Source of the DNA: Geobacillus proteiniphilus
Lineage (GTDB): Bacteria > Bacillota > Bacilli > Bacillales > Anoxybacillaceae
DNA: 59,706 nt
Reading direction: 5' to 3'
Assembly (NCBI RefSeq): GCF_001908025.1
Contig: NZ_MQMG01000015.1
Span: 1-59,706, forward strand
The notes beneath the pieces were generated by a model, which worked only from the letters and a program-made list of their open reading frames with translations, searched no databases and was not told where the DNA came from. How positions within the stretch are numbered: position 1 is the stretch's first letter; each line of letters begins with the position of its first letter. A program made the position numbers and the translations under genes. Shown piece by piece: positions 27,768-36,201 of this stretch.

Positions 27768-29396
27768 ATGGATCGGTCTGTCGCCTCACTGTTGGATCGC
27801 ATCCATGAACAATACGAACGATGGAGGACGGGACCGCCGCTTGACGGTGTGGAATTGGCCCGATTTTTCAATGCTGTCGGCCGGACGGCGGCGGTGATTG
27901 GCCTTAGCGACATCGCTGCTGAAGCAGAGCGGTTCATTCACCGGTTGAACGGCCAAACGGAACGGCAATGGACAGCGGAGGAGGCGCTGATGGAGATGGT
28001 TCCTCTCCTTCGCTGCTTCTATGAAGCCGGGGAAGCGGCTTCTGCCACCATTCCCTCTTCGCACCGCCAAGGGCCGAAAGCAGCGATTCTCCTCTGTGGA
28101 AATGATCCCCTGTTTTTTGCTTACGTCCGCGGCGCCCTGCAAACCGTGCCATGGCGTTTCACGACGATTCCCTCCCTTGAGCAGGCGGCCGCGTCGATGT
28201 TTCGTCTCAGCCCGGATTGCATCATCGTCAGCGTGAAGGAGGGAGAGTGGGAGAATCCGGACTTGACGGTTTTGCTTGAGCGCGCCGGACAGCGCCCCTA
28301 TCTTCCTGTTGTCATTGTGAGGAGAGACGAGGGCAAAGAGGGGCGGTTGAAAGGTTATGAGCTTGGCGCGGATGATGTCATCACCACCCCAGCGGCAGAT
28401 GAGCTGTTCGTTCGCGTTCGCCGGCTCATTGAAAAAAAACGAAAAATCGATGACCTTGTGCTCATTGACGAATTGACAGGTGTGTACAACCGGAAGTATT
28501 TGCCGCGGGTATACGCCCGCCTTCGGAGCGACCTCGAGCGTTACGGAGCGCCAAGCTGTTTGGCGTTGCTTGATTTGGACCATTTCAAACAAGTCAATGA
28601 CCGTTTCGGCCACCTTGCAGGCGATGCGGTATTGCAAAAGCTGGCTGCCTTTTTGCGCCAACATACACGCGGAGTGGATACCGTCGTTCGCTTTGGGGGC
28701 GAAGAGTTTGTCGTTTGGCTGGCCAAAACGTCCAAAAGCGAGGCTCGTGCAGTGCTTGAGCGGCTGCAACGCCAGTTCGCCGCCGAAAAAATCGAGGCGG
28801 ATGGCGCACTTCTATCATGTACGTTTTCCGCCGGCCTGGTTGAGTGCGATGAACCGGATCGGCCGCTTGACTATTGGCTGCGTCTGGCCGACAAGGCGCT
28901 GTATGCGGCGAAACGAGGCGGCGGCAATCGGATCGAAGAGGCGGCGCGTGAGAAAAGCGGTTCTTCGGATGAGGCCCCAAGCCAAGCATCAACGGATCGG
29001 CGGCGATGGGCGATTGCCATCGTAGACGACGATGAACTCGTGCGGATGATGATTGCTGATCTTGTCCGCAAGCTCGTCAATGAGCAGGGGAGGAAAGCAG
29101 ACATTTACGAGTTTGGCGACGGCCTTTCGTTTCTCGAATCTCCGTTTTATCAAAGCGGGCGGCAATCTGTCGTCATTTTGGATCGGGTGATGCCAAAAAT
29201 GGACGGCCTTGAGGTGCTGAACCGCCTCCGTCAAGAGCGAAAGCCATACAAGGTGATGATGCTAACGTCGCGCCAAGATGAGCGGGATATTGCCCATGCG
29301 CTGAACCGAGGAGCGGACGAATATGTGACAAAGCCGTTCAAATGGTTTGAACTTGAGGCGCGGCTGCGCCGGCTGCTGAAGGAGCTGGATGAGTGA
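27768..29396 (+). CDS. REC-like / GGDEF / REC diguanylate cyclase
   Basis: A 542-residue cytoplasmic signalling protein. Residues 1-100 are helical (HPt-like, no clear His site). Residues about 104-226 are a degenerate receiver domain with Ser155 in place of the phosphoacceptor Asp. Residues about 230-395 are a GGDEF domain with intact active site FGGEEF (310-314) and an RxxD inhibitory site RGVD (301-304) exactly five residues before it. Residues about 415-540 are an intact receiver: acidic pocket DDD 420-422, Asp472, Lys522. It makes c-di-GMP under phosphorylation control. Start ATG 27768 has AAAGGAGAGGG. The next start overlaps its stop (ATGA), so an operon was present. Confidence 0.92.
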   Translation: MDRSVASLLDRIHEQYERWRTGPPLDGVELARFFNAVGRTAAVIGLSDIAAEAERFIHRLNGQTERQWTAEEALMEMVPLLRCFYEAGEAASATIPSSHRQGPKAAILLCGNDPLFFAYVRGALQTVPWRFTTIPSLEQAAASMFRLSPDCIIVSVKEGEWENPDLTVLLERAGQRPYLPVVIVRRDEGKEGRLKGYELGADDVITTPAADELFVRVRRLIEKKRKIDDLVLIDELTGVYNRKYLPRVYARLRSDLERYGAPSCLALLDLDHFKQVNDRFGHLAGDAVLQKLAAFLRQHTRGVDTVVRFGGEEFVVWLAKTSKSEARAVLERLQRQFAAEKIEADGALLSCTFSAGLVECDEPDRPLDYWLRLADKALYAAKRGGGNRIEEAAREKSGSSDEAPSQASTDRRRWAIAIVDDDELVRMMIADLVRKLVNEQGRKADIYEFGDGLSFLESPFYQSGRQSVVILDRVMPKMDGLEVLNRLRQERKPYKVMMLTSRQDERDIAHALNRGADEYVTKPFKWFELEARLRRLLKELDE

Positions 29397-29814
29397 TGGC
29401 GCTGTTGGTCGTCTTCACGGCAGCAACAGTGGGTGATCGAAGCGGGCGAATATTGTCGTTGTTTTCTCCTTATTTCTCGGAATCCTGTACATCGAATTCG
29501 CTCTTCTTTTGCTGACGGTTTCGGTTTTGTACGGTTCGCTCTTCTCAGCCGCCGCCGTCTTGCTTGAAGAATGGACCGAGCGGAAGCTCCCGAGCGTTTC
29601 TGATTTGGTGAAGCTTTTTTTCTTCGCGTTGACCGAGACGTTTTGGTACCGCCCGCTTACCGCTTGGTGGCGGTGCGAAGGGGTGATCGATGCCATTCGC
29701 CGAAAAAAAGCAATGGGGGAGCATAAAGCGGAAAGGGGTGTCAGCGTAGCCGACAGAACAGCAGCCAGATTGTTGGTTTTAGAGCAACGAAACAGGAGGG
29801 CATGGTCTTCATGA
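29396..29814 (+). pseudogene. Remnant of a family-2 membrane glycosyltransferase gene
   Basis: ATG 29396 overlaps the cyclase stop and begins MALLVVFTAATVGDR, then the frame is lost. From 29437 another frame is open to 29814. It reads membrane-helix sequence (IVVVFSLFLGILYIEFALLL) followed by FFALTETFWYRPLTAWWRCE and IRRKKAMGE. That pattern is the C-terminal end of processive membrane glycosyltransferases (PgaC/YdaM type). The large catalytic middle is missing. It looks like an internal deletion joining the first codons to the tail, leaving the c-di-GMP cyclase without its presumed partner. Confidence 0.5.
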
Positions 29815-29895
29815 AAGGAAGCGAAAATGCGGGGGAAAGATGAAGCGAAAAGAGGCATCAGCTCCCCTGTTGCCGCCCTGGCACCAAGGTGAGCC

Positions 29896-29936
29896 TCCTG
29901 TTAAAAACCGGCGGCCGCTTAATAGCGGTCGCCGAG
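29896..29936 (-). terminator. Terminator of ykyB
   Basis: On the reverse strand CGGCGACCGCT and AAGCGGCCGCCG pair around ATT and are followed by GTTTTTAA. The stem overlaps the ykyB stop codon. Confidence 0.65.
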
Positions 29937-30353
29937 CCGTTTAAATACCGGCCTTGTCAGCTGTTTCGGACTTTGTTCCGGTTTTTCCTTCAGTCCGGTG
30001 TAGGCGATGAGAATGGCTTTGGCCTCCGACAGCGGCATCCGAGCTGGAGGGTTGCGGTACGAATCGTTGAGAGCGCCAAGATGCGGAAGGGCAGCGAAAT
30101 CTTGTTTCGTCGGTGGGATGTGGAAATAGTAGTCGCCGACGGCGACGAGCACGTCGGATTGCTGTTGGCTGTATTTCGGATTGCGTGAAAAATGGAGGCC
30201 GACTTTTTTCGCCTTGCCCTCCTCAAGCAGCTTCTCGATCGCTTTTTTCTTCAGAAGATAAAGAAACGAAGGGTTCAATGCTGTTTTGGCATGGCGGTTG
30301 ACGGTAAAAATCGCTTTGGCAATATTGTCGACCGTCAATTGCACCGGTTTCAT
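29919..30353 (-). CDS. ykyB: YkyB family protein
   Basis: 144 residues, close to B. subtilis YkyB as I recall it: VDNIAKAIFTVNRHAKTALN, LLKKKAIEKLL, LHFSRNPKYSQQQSDVLVA, GDYYFHIPPTK and LGALNDSYRNP. The function is unknown. Start ATG 30353 has GGAGA at good spacing; the frame is open to 30398. The promoter on the reverse strand has TATAAT about 40 bases upstream. Its place between patA and ykuE matches the B. subtilis order. Confidence 0.88.
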   Translation of the reverse strand: MKPVQLTVDNIAKAIFTVNRHAKTALNPSFLYLLKKKAIEKLLEEGKAKKVGLHFSRNPKYSQQQSDVLVAVGDYYFHIPPTKQDFAALPHLGALNDSYRNPPARMPLSEAKAILIAYTGLKEKPEQSPKQLTRPVFKRLGDRY

Positions 30354-30433
30354 CGGCATGTCTCCTTTTTTCTTTCTATTATAACATAGAAAGATCACAT
30401 AGGAAGCGGCATTGTTGCTAGTTTGTCCCGCTT

Positions 30434-31303
30434 CTAACTAGGAGCAAGCGAAAAAACGGTCAACTCCGGCGGGGCGAAGAAGCGAAGCGGCACCCGCGTC
30501 GTGCCAAGACCGCGGTTGACGTACAACAAGAGCCCGCCGACGTGGTAAAACCCTTCATAATATCGCTCAGACAGCGGCGGCGTGATGAGCGGCCCGATAA
30601 ACGGCAACTGAATTTGCCCGCCGTGGCTATGGCCAGACAACTGAACGTGAATAGGGAAGCGGCGCGCCTCAATGGCACCGTCCGGCTCATGAACGAGGGC
30701 GATCGTATATGTCGCCGGCGGAATGCCGTTCGTCATTTTCGACCAGTCCGGTTGCCCGAGCATCATATCGTCGCTGCCGGCGATAGCGATCGCGTCATGG
30801 CCGCGTCGGACGAGGGTATGCTCATTGATGAGAACGCGGAAACCGGCTCGTTCCATCAATCGATGGTAAATATCTGTTCCGTAGCCGCCGTGATCATGGT
30901 TTCCGTAAATGCAAAATTTTCCGAGAGGAGCGCGGACGCCAGCCAACGCCTCAGCGACCGCGTCGATGTGCGGATACCGGTTCGCCTCATGGAGCAGATC
31001 GCCTGTGAATACGACGAGATCGGGCCCGAGTTCGTTGATGCGGCCGATGCTGCGGTAAAAGCGTTCCAAGCCGTAATAATGGCCGAGATGGATGTCACTG
31101 AACTGCAACAGCTTGACGCCGGCAAACGACTTTGGGATCAGAGGATGCGACAGCGTATGGTGCGTCACGGTCAGCTCGGCCGGCTCAATCCAGCGGGCGT
31201 AGCCAAAGGCGGCTGCCGTCGCCAGCGCTGCGCTGAAACTTGTGCGCGTCAGCTTTTTCAAAAAGGCGCGCCGGCTTAGTTTGGTTGTTTCGATATGGTG
31301 CAT
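30434..31303 (-). CDS. ykuE: Tat-exported metallophosphoesterase YkuE
   Basis: 289 residues. The N-terminus carries a twin-arginine signal (LSRRAFLKKLTRTS then a hydrophobic stretch), matching the S/TRRxFLK consensus; B. subtilis YkuE is a known Tat substrate held at the cell wall. The calcineurin-like metal-binding motifs are in order: FSDIHLGH, VFTGDLLHE, YGNHDHGG, LVHEPDG and LSGHSHGGQIQ. It is a metal-dependent phosphoesterase acting outside the membrane. The start at 31303 has AAAGGACGG. Confidence 0.92.
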   Translation of the reverse strand: MHHIETTKLSRRAFLKKLTRTSFSAALATAAAFGYARWIEPAELTVTHHTLSHPLIPKSFAGVKLLQFSDIHLGHYYGLERFYRSIGRINELGPDLVVFTGDLLHEANRYPHIDAVAEALAGVRAPLGKFCIYGNHDHGGYGTDIYHRLMERAGFRVLINEHTLVRRGHDAIAIAGSDDMMLGQPDWSKMTNGIPPATYTIALVHEPDGAIEARRFPIHVQLSGHSHGGQIQLPFIGPLITPPLSERYYEGFYHVGGLLLYVNRGLGTTRVPLRFFAPPELTVFSLAPS

Positions 31304-31400
31304 CGTTTCGCCGTCCTTTCACAAGCAGCTTTATTATAACGAAAAGAGAGGGAAAAGGACAATAGGAGGACTAAGATGTTCGAATATTCCACTATTTTAT

Positions 31401-32696
31401 AGAAATGCGAGCGAGAAAACCCACTTCTTTCGAGGTGAGAGGAAAGCGAGCATAATGGTATAATAAACATGAGGAGGTGAAAGGATGCCCACCATCACCT
31501 TGAAATTGGAGCTTCACAAGCCGACCAAAGCCAAACAAGAGATGTATGAACGGATGACCAACATCAACACCCAATTTGCGAATTGGCTCTTGAATCATCC
31601 TGAATTAAACAAAGCAACCAGCAAGATTTTTAGAGAATTTTCATCACAATGGTTTCCGTCTGCAATTGCCTGTCAAACCATTCGAGATGTGAAGTCTCAA
31701 AAGAAACATCAGAAGGCAAAGCAATTTCGAAAACGATGGTGTTGCTTTAACAATCAAAATTGGAAAGTCGAACGAAAGGGAGATTTTTACACCATTTCAT
31801 TTCCGACATTAGAGAAGCGAATTGGCGTGCCTGTGGTCACGCGTCCCTATCAAGAAGCATGGCTGAATCGGCTGCTCAATGGAACAGCCAAACAAGGGAC
31901 AGCCAAGCTCTACAAGAAGAAAACGAAATGGTACTTCGCCATCACCATCACGTTTGAAGTGGAACAACGAAACGAACGTGATGGGCGTTGACCTAGGGCT
32001 GCGATATATCGCCGTTGCTAGCGTTGGAACGAAATCGTTGTTTTTCAAAGGGAATCCATGTGCCTTCATTCGCAGACGATATGCGGCTCTGCGGCGAGAA
32101 TTGGGCAAAGCCAAGAAGCTTCATATGATTCGCAAAATCGGCCATAAAGAGTCCCGCTGGATGAAGGATGTGAACCATAAAATCAGCCGTCAAATCGTCA
32201 ACTTTGCCCTCGTCAACGGTGTTGGCGTGATTCGGATGGAAGATTTGACGGGGATTCGGAAACGGGCAACTTCCGCAAAAGAAGCAGGACGAAGCCTTCA
32301 TTCCTGGGCGTTTCATCAGCTGCAAACGATGATCGCCTATAAAGCCGAAATGGCAGGCATTAAAGTGGAGTGGGTGAATCCGACCTACACGAGCCAAACG
32401 TGTAAATGTGGGCATCGGGAAAAGGAAAATCGCAATGGCATCCACTTTCAGTGTAAAAAATGCGGATACACCATCCACGCCGACTTAAATGGGGCGATCA
32501 ACATCGCCAAAGCGATTTCAGGCTTGAGCGCCTAACCTAGCGCACTGGTCACAGGTGCGCCGCCCATTCGGGTACCTATCTAACCGGATGGGATGGGCTG
32601 ATGACACAGCCCCGAACTTGGGCGTGGTCCGAACTCGAAAGGGATGAGGACGCGAACGACCCAAGAATCCCACGGCTTTAGCCGTGTGGAGTGTCA
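31401..32696 (+). mobile_element. IS200/IS605-group element with tnpB only (IS1341 type)
   Basis: The left flank ends in TTTAT (31396-31400), a typical insertion-site and TAM sequence of Geobacillus IS605 elements. The left end holds an imperfect hairpin (CCACTTC with GAGGTG). The right end has the characteristic hairpin CCCACGGC..GCCGTGTGG followed by AGTGTCA, after which host DNA resumes near 32697. There are no terminal inverted repeats and no target duplication, as expected for this group. tnpA is absent. The element sits between ykuE and fadH, which are close neighbours in B. subtilis. Confidence 0.85.
31485..32535 (+). pseudogene. tnpB: tnpB (RNA-guided nuclease) split by a frameshift
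   Basis: ATG 31485 has AGGAGGTGAAAGG. The first frame (168 codons, stop 31989) carries the N-terminal domain. After ...FEVEQRNE the protein continues one frame over as TNVMGVDLGLRYIAVAS and ends at 32535. The RuvC residues are all in the second part: Asp in GVDLG, Glu in MEDLTGI and Asp in HADLNGAINIA. A Cys4 zinc ribbon is also there (TCKCG and CKKCG). A single lost base near 31970 explains the split. TnpB is related to Cas12 and cuts DNA next to the TAM. This copy should be inactive unless frameshifting occurs. Confidence 0.88.
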
Positions 32697-32712
32697 AGAT
32701 ATGATAGAAATG
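32520..32712 (+). ncRNA. Candidate omega-RNA (guide RNA) at the tnpB right end
   Basis: In IS605 elements the tnpB 3' region and right end are transcribed as the guide RNA scaffold, and the guide is the flanking DNA. Here 160 bases between the tnpB stop and the RE are rich in paired segments, for example GCGCACTGGTCAC..GGTGCGC and CATTCGGGTACC..ACCGGATG, and end in the RE hairpin. The guide would be about 16 bases from 32697 (AGATATGATAGAAATG). It appears undamaged although tnpB is broken, so it could serve TnpB copies elsewhere. Confidence 0.6.
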
Positions 32713-32728
32713 AATGAGTAATCAGTCA
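32711..32728. promoter_or_regulatory. FadR-type operator of fadH
   Basis: TGAATGAGTAATCAGTCA matches the Bacillus FadR box TGAATGANTANTCATTCA with one mismatch in the right arm. B. subtilis FadR, a TetR repressor released by long-chain acyl-CoA, controls fadHG. TATGAT at 32700-32705 just upstream is a likely -10. Confidence 0.65.
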
Positions 32729-32744
32729 TAGGGAGGAGAAATGG

Positions 32745-33512
32745 ATGAACGGAAAAGTAATCATTGTGACGGGCGGGTCGAGCGGAATGGGGAAATATAT
32801 GGCGAAGCGGTTTGTCGCTGAGGGGGCCAACGTCGTCATTACGGGAAGGCGGGCGGAGGCGCTCGAAGAGGCCAAGCGGGAAATCGCTACGCCGGATGGG
32901 GGACAAGTGCTTACGGTTCCGATGGATGTGCGCAACCCGGAACAAGTGGCGCACATGGTGGAGCGGGCTGATGAGGAGTTTGGCCGCATCGATGCCCTCA
33001 TCAACAATGCGGCGGGCAATTTCATTTGCCCGGCGGAAAAGTTGTCGATCAACGGCTGGAACAGCGTCATTAACATCGTTTTAAACGGCACGTTTTACTG
33101 CAGCCGGGAAGTCGGCAACTATTGGATTCAGCGCGGCTTGAAAGGAACGATCATCAACATCGTTGCGACATACGCCTGGCATGCCGGCGCCGGGGTCATT
33201 CATTCAGCGAGCGCCAAGGCTGGAGTGCTGGCGATGACGCGCACGCTTGCCGTGGAATGGGGGAAAAAGTACGGCTTCCGCGTCAACGCCATCGCCCCGG
33301 GTCCGATCGAGCGGACAGGCGGGGCGGAACGTCTTTGGGAGTCGGAAGAGGCAGAGCGGATGACGATCGAGAGCGTGCCGCTTGGGCGGCTCGGAACGCC
33401 GGAAGAAATCGCGGCGGTCGCTTCGTTTTTGCTTTCCGATGAAGCCGCTTACATTAACGGCGCTTGCATCACAGTCGACGGCGGCCAATGGCTGAACCGG
33501 CGGCCGTTTTAA
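32745..33512 (+). CDS. fadH: 2,4-dienoyl-CoA reductase FadH
   Basis: A 255-residue SDR that reduces 2,4-dienoyl-CoA during beta-oxidation of unsaturated fatty acids. Cofactor motif TGGSSGMGKYMAKRF. The DECR-type core reads IVATYAWHAGAGVIHSASAKAGV, in which the usual Tyr is replaced as in dienoyl-CoA reductases. C-terminal ITVDGGQWL. GGGAGGAG precedes ATG 32745. It carries a FadR-like box upstream. The neighbour fadG of B. subtilis is absent. A terminator follows. Confidence 0.92.
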   Translation: MNGKVIIVTGGSSGMGKYMAKRFVAEGANVVITGRRAEALEEAKREIATPDGGQVLTVPMDVRNPEQVAHMVERADEEFGRIDALINNAAGNFICPAEKLSINGWNSVINIVLNGTFYCSREVGNYWIQRGLKGTIINIVATYAWHAGAGVIHSASAKAGVLAMTRTLAVEWGKKYGFRVNAIAPGPIERTGGAERLWESEEAERMTIESVPLGRLGTPEEIAAVASFLLSDEAAYINGACITVDGGQWLNRRPF

Positions 33513-33619
33513 TCAAATTTGCCGTAAAGCAAGATGGTCCTCACCCAAAAGGGATTGCAGGCGGTATTTCTTCATTTATCGCGGGCAACCGGCTCATTGC
33601 ACGTAACGGCTTTTGTCAC

Positions 33620-33657
33620 AAGCGGATTCCCTGCTGTCAGGGGAGCCGCTTTTTTTG
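33620..33657 (+). terminator. Terminator of fadH
   Basis: AAGCGG.TTCCC pairs with GGGGA.CCGCTT, then a run of T. The 100 bases between fadH and this stem hold no recognised feature. Confidence 0.8.
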
Positions 33658-33726
33658 CGTCGGGAACGATGAGGCAATTATGCTATAATAAGGGCAAAGA
33701 TGGTCGATGGGAATGAGGTGAGCACG

Positions 33727-34944
33727 ATGGATGCATTAGACGTTATGGCCAACTTGCCGCAAGTGATTCCGCACTATCAACCGATTTTCAGCGCCGATGA
33801 GCATGGGGTCGTCGGCTATGAAGTGCTCGGTCGGTTTCAAACGGAAACAGGACCGGTCAGCCTTGGATCGTTTTTTCATGATGAAACCATTCCAGAAGAA
33901 TTTCGCATCGAAGTGGATGATGTGATCACGAAAAAGGCGCTCGACTATTTTCTGTCACTCGCTGATCAAACGCTGCTCATTTTTTTAAACCGCGACGCCA
34001 ACTTGCTCATGCTTGACCGCGGCGAATCGTTTTTGCAGCTGCTTCTCTCCTATGAAGCGAAAGGGTTGGCGCCAAGCCGCATCGTTTTGGAAATCAACGA
34101 GCAGCATTTCAAGGGAGACGTCGATCAGCTCAGCCATTTATTGACGTATCTTCGTACATACGGCGTTAAAGTGGCGGTCGACAACATCGCCGAACATAGC
34201 ATTCATCTTGAGCGAATCGGCGTCTTGTCGCCTGACATTTTAAAAATCGATTTGCGTGAATTGCGGAAAACGTCCGTTCATCAAGCATACCAGGAAATCG
34301 TTCACTCGATTTCGCTGTTGGCGCGCAAAATCGGAGCGACGCTCCTGTATGAGGACATCGAAACGTCATTTCAGCTTCAGTATGCTTGGCGGCATGGCGG
34401 CCGCTATTATCAAGGGTATTATTTGGCCAAGCCGGCGCCAGAGGTTGTGCCGCGCGATTTGTTGAAAGACTTGCTCCGCCAAGAGTGCCATCGCTTCATC
34501 CAGCAGGAAAAGAAAAAGCTTGAAACGCTGTATCAAATTGCTGAGCAGTTTCAGCAGCGGATCAGCGCGCTGCTTGGCAAATACAAAAAAGCCGCCGATT
34601 TTAACGAGCTCATTTCCCTATTGGCCGGCGAGCTCGACGACGTTTGCTTCCGCATTTATGTTTGTGATGAGGACGGCTTCCAGCAGTCGGGCAATATGTT
34701 CAAGCGCGGCGGCCGGTGGGAGCTTGAGCCGCAATATTATATGAAAAACTGGAGCTGGCGCCCGTATTTTTTGGAAAACATCATTCGCATGCGCTCGCGC
34801 CGAAGAGGGATTTTGTCCGATTTATACACGGACATTGAAACAGGGGAAACGATCCGGACGTATTCGTATCCGATCGATGAGCGCCATTACTTGTTTATCG
34901 ACTTGTCGTACAGCTATTTGTTTGAGCATGATGCTCATTATTGA
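33727..34944 (+). CDS. ykuI: EAL-domain c-di-GMP-binding protein YkuI
   Basis: 405 residues. The N-terminal EAL domain (about 1-245) has YEVLGRF as its EAL motif, LEINEQH, ILKIDLRE and YEDIET. Loop 6, normally DDFGTGYSS, is VDNIAEHS, so the second metal-binding Asp is Asn. The C-terminal part (about 270-405) is the PAS-like YkuI_C domain. B. subtilis YkuI binds c-di-GMP but showed no clear hydrolysis; this protein is probably likewise a receptor or very weak phosphodiesterase. Start ATG 33727 has GAGGTGAG; the frame is open to 33700. Confidence 0.92.
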   Translation: MDALDVMANLPQVIPHYQPIFSADEHGVVGYEVLGRFQTETGPVSLGSFFHDETIPEEFRIEVDDVITKKALDYFLSLADQTLLIFLNRDANLLMLDRGESFLQLLLSYEAKGLAPSRIVLEINEQHFKGDVDQLSHLLTYLRTYGVKVAVDNIAEHSIHLERIGVLSPDILKIDLRELRKTSVHQAYQEIVHSISLLARKIGATLLYEDIETSFQLQYAWRHGGRYYQGYYLAKPAPEVVPRDLLKDLLRQECHRFIQQEKKKLETLYQIAEQFQQRISALLGKYKKAADFNELISLLAGELDDVCFRIYVCDEDGFQQSGNMFKRGGRWELEPQYYMKNWSWRPYFLENIIRMRSRRRGILSDLYTDIETGETIRTYSYPIDERHYLFIDLSYSYLFEHDAHY

Positions 34945-34992
34945 TCGTATAAAATCGCCTCATTGCGGAAAAGTAAGCATGAGGTGAAACGT

Positions 34993-35226
34993 ATGGCACA
35001 GCTGACTTTCGTATTATCTGTCCTTTCTGTATTGATTGCGGTCATTGGATTCGTTTATACGGTCCGACTCGGCCGCCAGCAGCGATGGCAAGGAGAGCTT
35101 GACGGACCGATCCCGAAAGCAGTTGAGGAGCATGCCTATTTGCGCAACCCGATATTGCTTGCGTATGTGCTCGCCGTCTTGCTTGCTGTGTTTGCCATCG
35201 GTTATTTGGCGCTTCGATATTATTGA
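34993..35226 (+). CDS. Small two-helix membrane protein, unknown
   Basis: 77 residues. Helix 1 (FVLSVLSVLIAVIGFVYTV) is followed by a short cytoplasmic or external loop with Arg/Gln/Asp, then helix 2 (ILLAYVLAVLLAVFAIGYLA). Start ATG 34993 with GAGGTGAAACGT upstream. It follows ykuI by 48 bases without a terminator and may be co-transcribed with it. No family recognised; the B. subtilis position would hold ykuJ, which this is not. Confidence 0.7.
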   Translation: MAQLTFVLSVLSVLIAVIGFVYTVRLGRQQRWQGELDGPIPKAVEEHAYLRNPILLAYVLAVLLAVFAIGYLALRYY

Positions 35227-35230
35227 ACGG

Positions 35231-35264
35231 AAGGTGTCCCAACAGAGGCGGGACACCTTTTTTG
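35231..35264 (+). terminator. Terminator after the small membrane protein
   Basis: AAGGTGTCCC pairs with GGGACACCTT, followed by T residues. Confidence 0.85.
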
Positions 35265-35427
35265 ATGGCCGCCATGCACAAAATATCACGCATCTGTCTG
35301 CTTTAAGGAGAGAAAGCCGTTTTTTCGCTTCATTTTTTGATCGTTTGGAAATGACGGTTTTTTCCACGACTTTTTTCCTTTGCCGGCGAATATATATGAA
35401 AGCGGAAAGGGCAAAGGGGGAATGGAG

Positions 35428-35625
35428 ATGGCGAAGCGGCTGCCGCCAAGGCTGTCGGGCGAGGAGGCGGCGTTATTGCTTGACGTTTTGTTCAGCCAGC
35501 AATATGCACTCGAGCTCATCCGCTCTGAGCTGGCGGATATCGAAAACGGAGACAAGGCGGTCGATGAACGCCGGTATCGGCAGCTGTTGCGTTTATACGA
35601 CCGCCTGTTGACAGAGGAAGGATAA
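35428..35625 (+). CDS. abbA: AbbA, antirepressor of AbrB
   Basis: 65 residues, the same length as B. subtilis AbbA, with the matching pattern LSGEEAALLLDVLFSQQYAL, ELADIENGDKAVD and LLRLYDRLL. AbbA binds the DNA-binding surface of the transition-state regulator AbrB and releases its target genes on entry to stationary phase. Start ATG 35428 is favoured over 35422 by AAAGGGGG spacing. Its position before ykuL agrees with B. subtilis. A terminator follows immediately. Confidence 0.88.
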   Translation: MAKRLPPRLSGEEAALLLDVLFSQQYALELIRSELADIENGDKAVDERRYRQLLRLYDRLLTEEG

Positions 35626-35637
35626 AAGTCATTGTGC

Positions 35638-35671
35638 ACTATCGCTATCGCAGGAAGCGATAGTCTTTTTT
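35638..35671 (+). terminator. Terminator between abbA and ykuL
   Basis: ACTATCGCT pairs with AGCGATAGT, followed by CTTTTTTAT. Confidence 0.85.
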
Positions 35672-35727
35672 ATGGTATGATAACAGTGTGGAGAGGAGAA
35701 GATGCAGAAGAAAGGCGGAACATCGGC

Positions 35728-36201
35728 ATGACATGGGAACACAATGAATTCATGCAAATGACTGTGAAGCCCTTTCTGATTCCGGCGGATAAAGTGGCGC
35801 ATGTGCAGCCGGGAAATTATTTGGATCATGCGCTGCTCGTCCTTACGAAAACCGGCTATTCGGCGATTCCGGTATTGGACACATCTTATAAGCTTCACGG
35901 GCTCATCAGCATGACGATGATGATGGATGCGATTTTAGGATTGGAGCGCATCGAATTTGAACGGCTCGAGACGATGAAGGTCGAAGAAGTGATGAACCGA
36001 AACATTCCGCGCCTGCGGCTTGACGACAGCCTGATGAAGGCCATCGGGCTGATTGTCAACCATCCGTTCGTGTGTGTGGAAAATGATGACGGCTATTTTG
36101 CGGGCATTTTCACTCGACGGGAAATACTGAAGCAACTGAATAAACAGCTGCGGAAGCCTAATGGCGGCCGGAAATCAGGCCGAAAAGAAGCTGAACAATG
36201 A
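35728..36201 (+). CDS. darB: CBS-domain c-di-AMP receptor YkuL (DarB/CbpB)
   Basis: 157 residues with two CBS motifs. The segment VAHVQPGNYLDHALLVLTKT with GYSAIPVLDTSYKLHGLIS, and HPFVCVENDDGYFAGIFTRRE, match B. subtilis DarB (YkuL), which binds c-di-AMP and in its apo form activates the stringent-response enzyme Rel and pyruvate carboxylase. Start ATG 35728 with AAAGGCGG. The C-terminus has an extra Lys/Arg-rich tail. The 195 bases that follow, before dapH, hold no clear gene; ccpC of B. subtilis is absent. Confidence 0.92.
   Translation: MTWEHNEFMQMTVKPFLIPADKVAHVQPGNYLDHALLVLTKTGYSAIPVLDTSYKLHGLISMTMMMDAILGLERIEFERLETMKVEEVMNRNIPRLRLDDSLMKAIGLIVNHPFVCVENDDGYFAGIFTRREILKQLNKQLRKPNGGRKSGRKEAEQ

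Noticed and set aside
29814-29918. Small ORFs after the glycosyltransferase remnant, e.g. beginning MKRKEASAPLLPPWHQ
   Set aside because: RBS-like sequence is present but the frames are short and run into the ykyB terminator; probably residues of the deleted operon.
31374-31400. ATG with AGGAGG just left of the IS605 element (eight codons)
   Set aside because: It ends at once in both the present and the re-joined empty site, so no gene can be supported.
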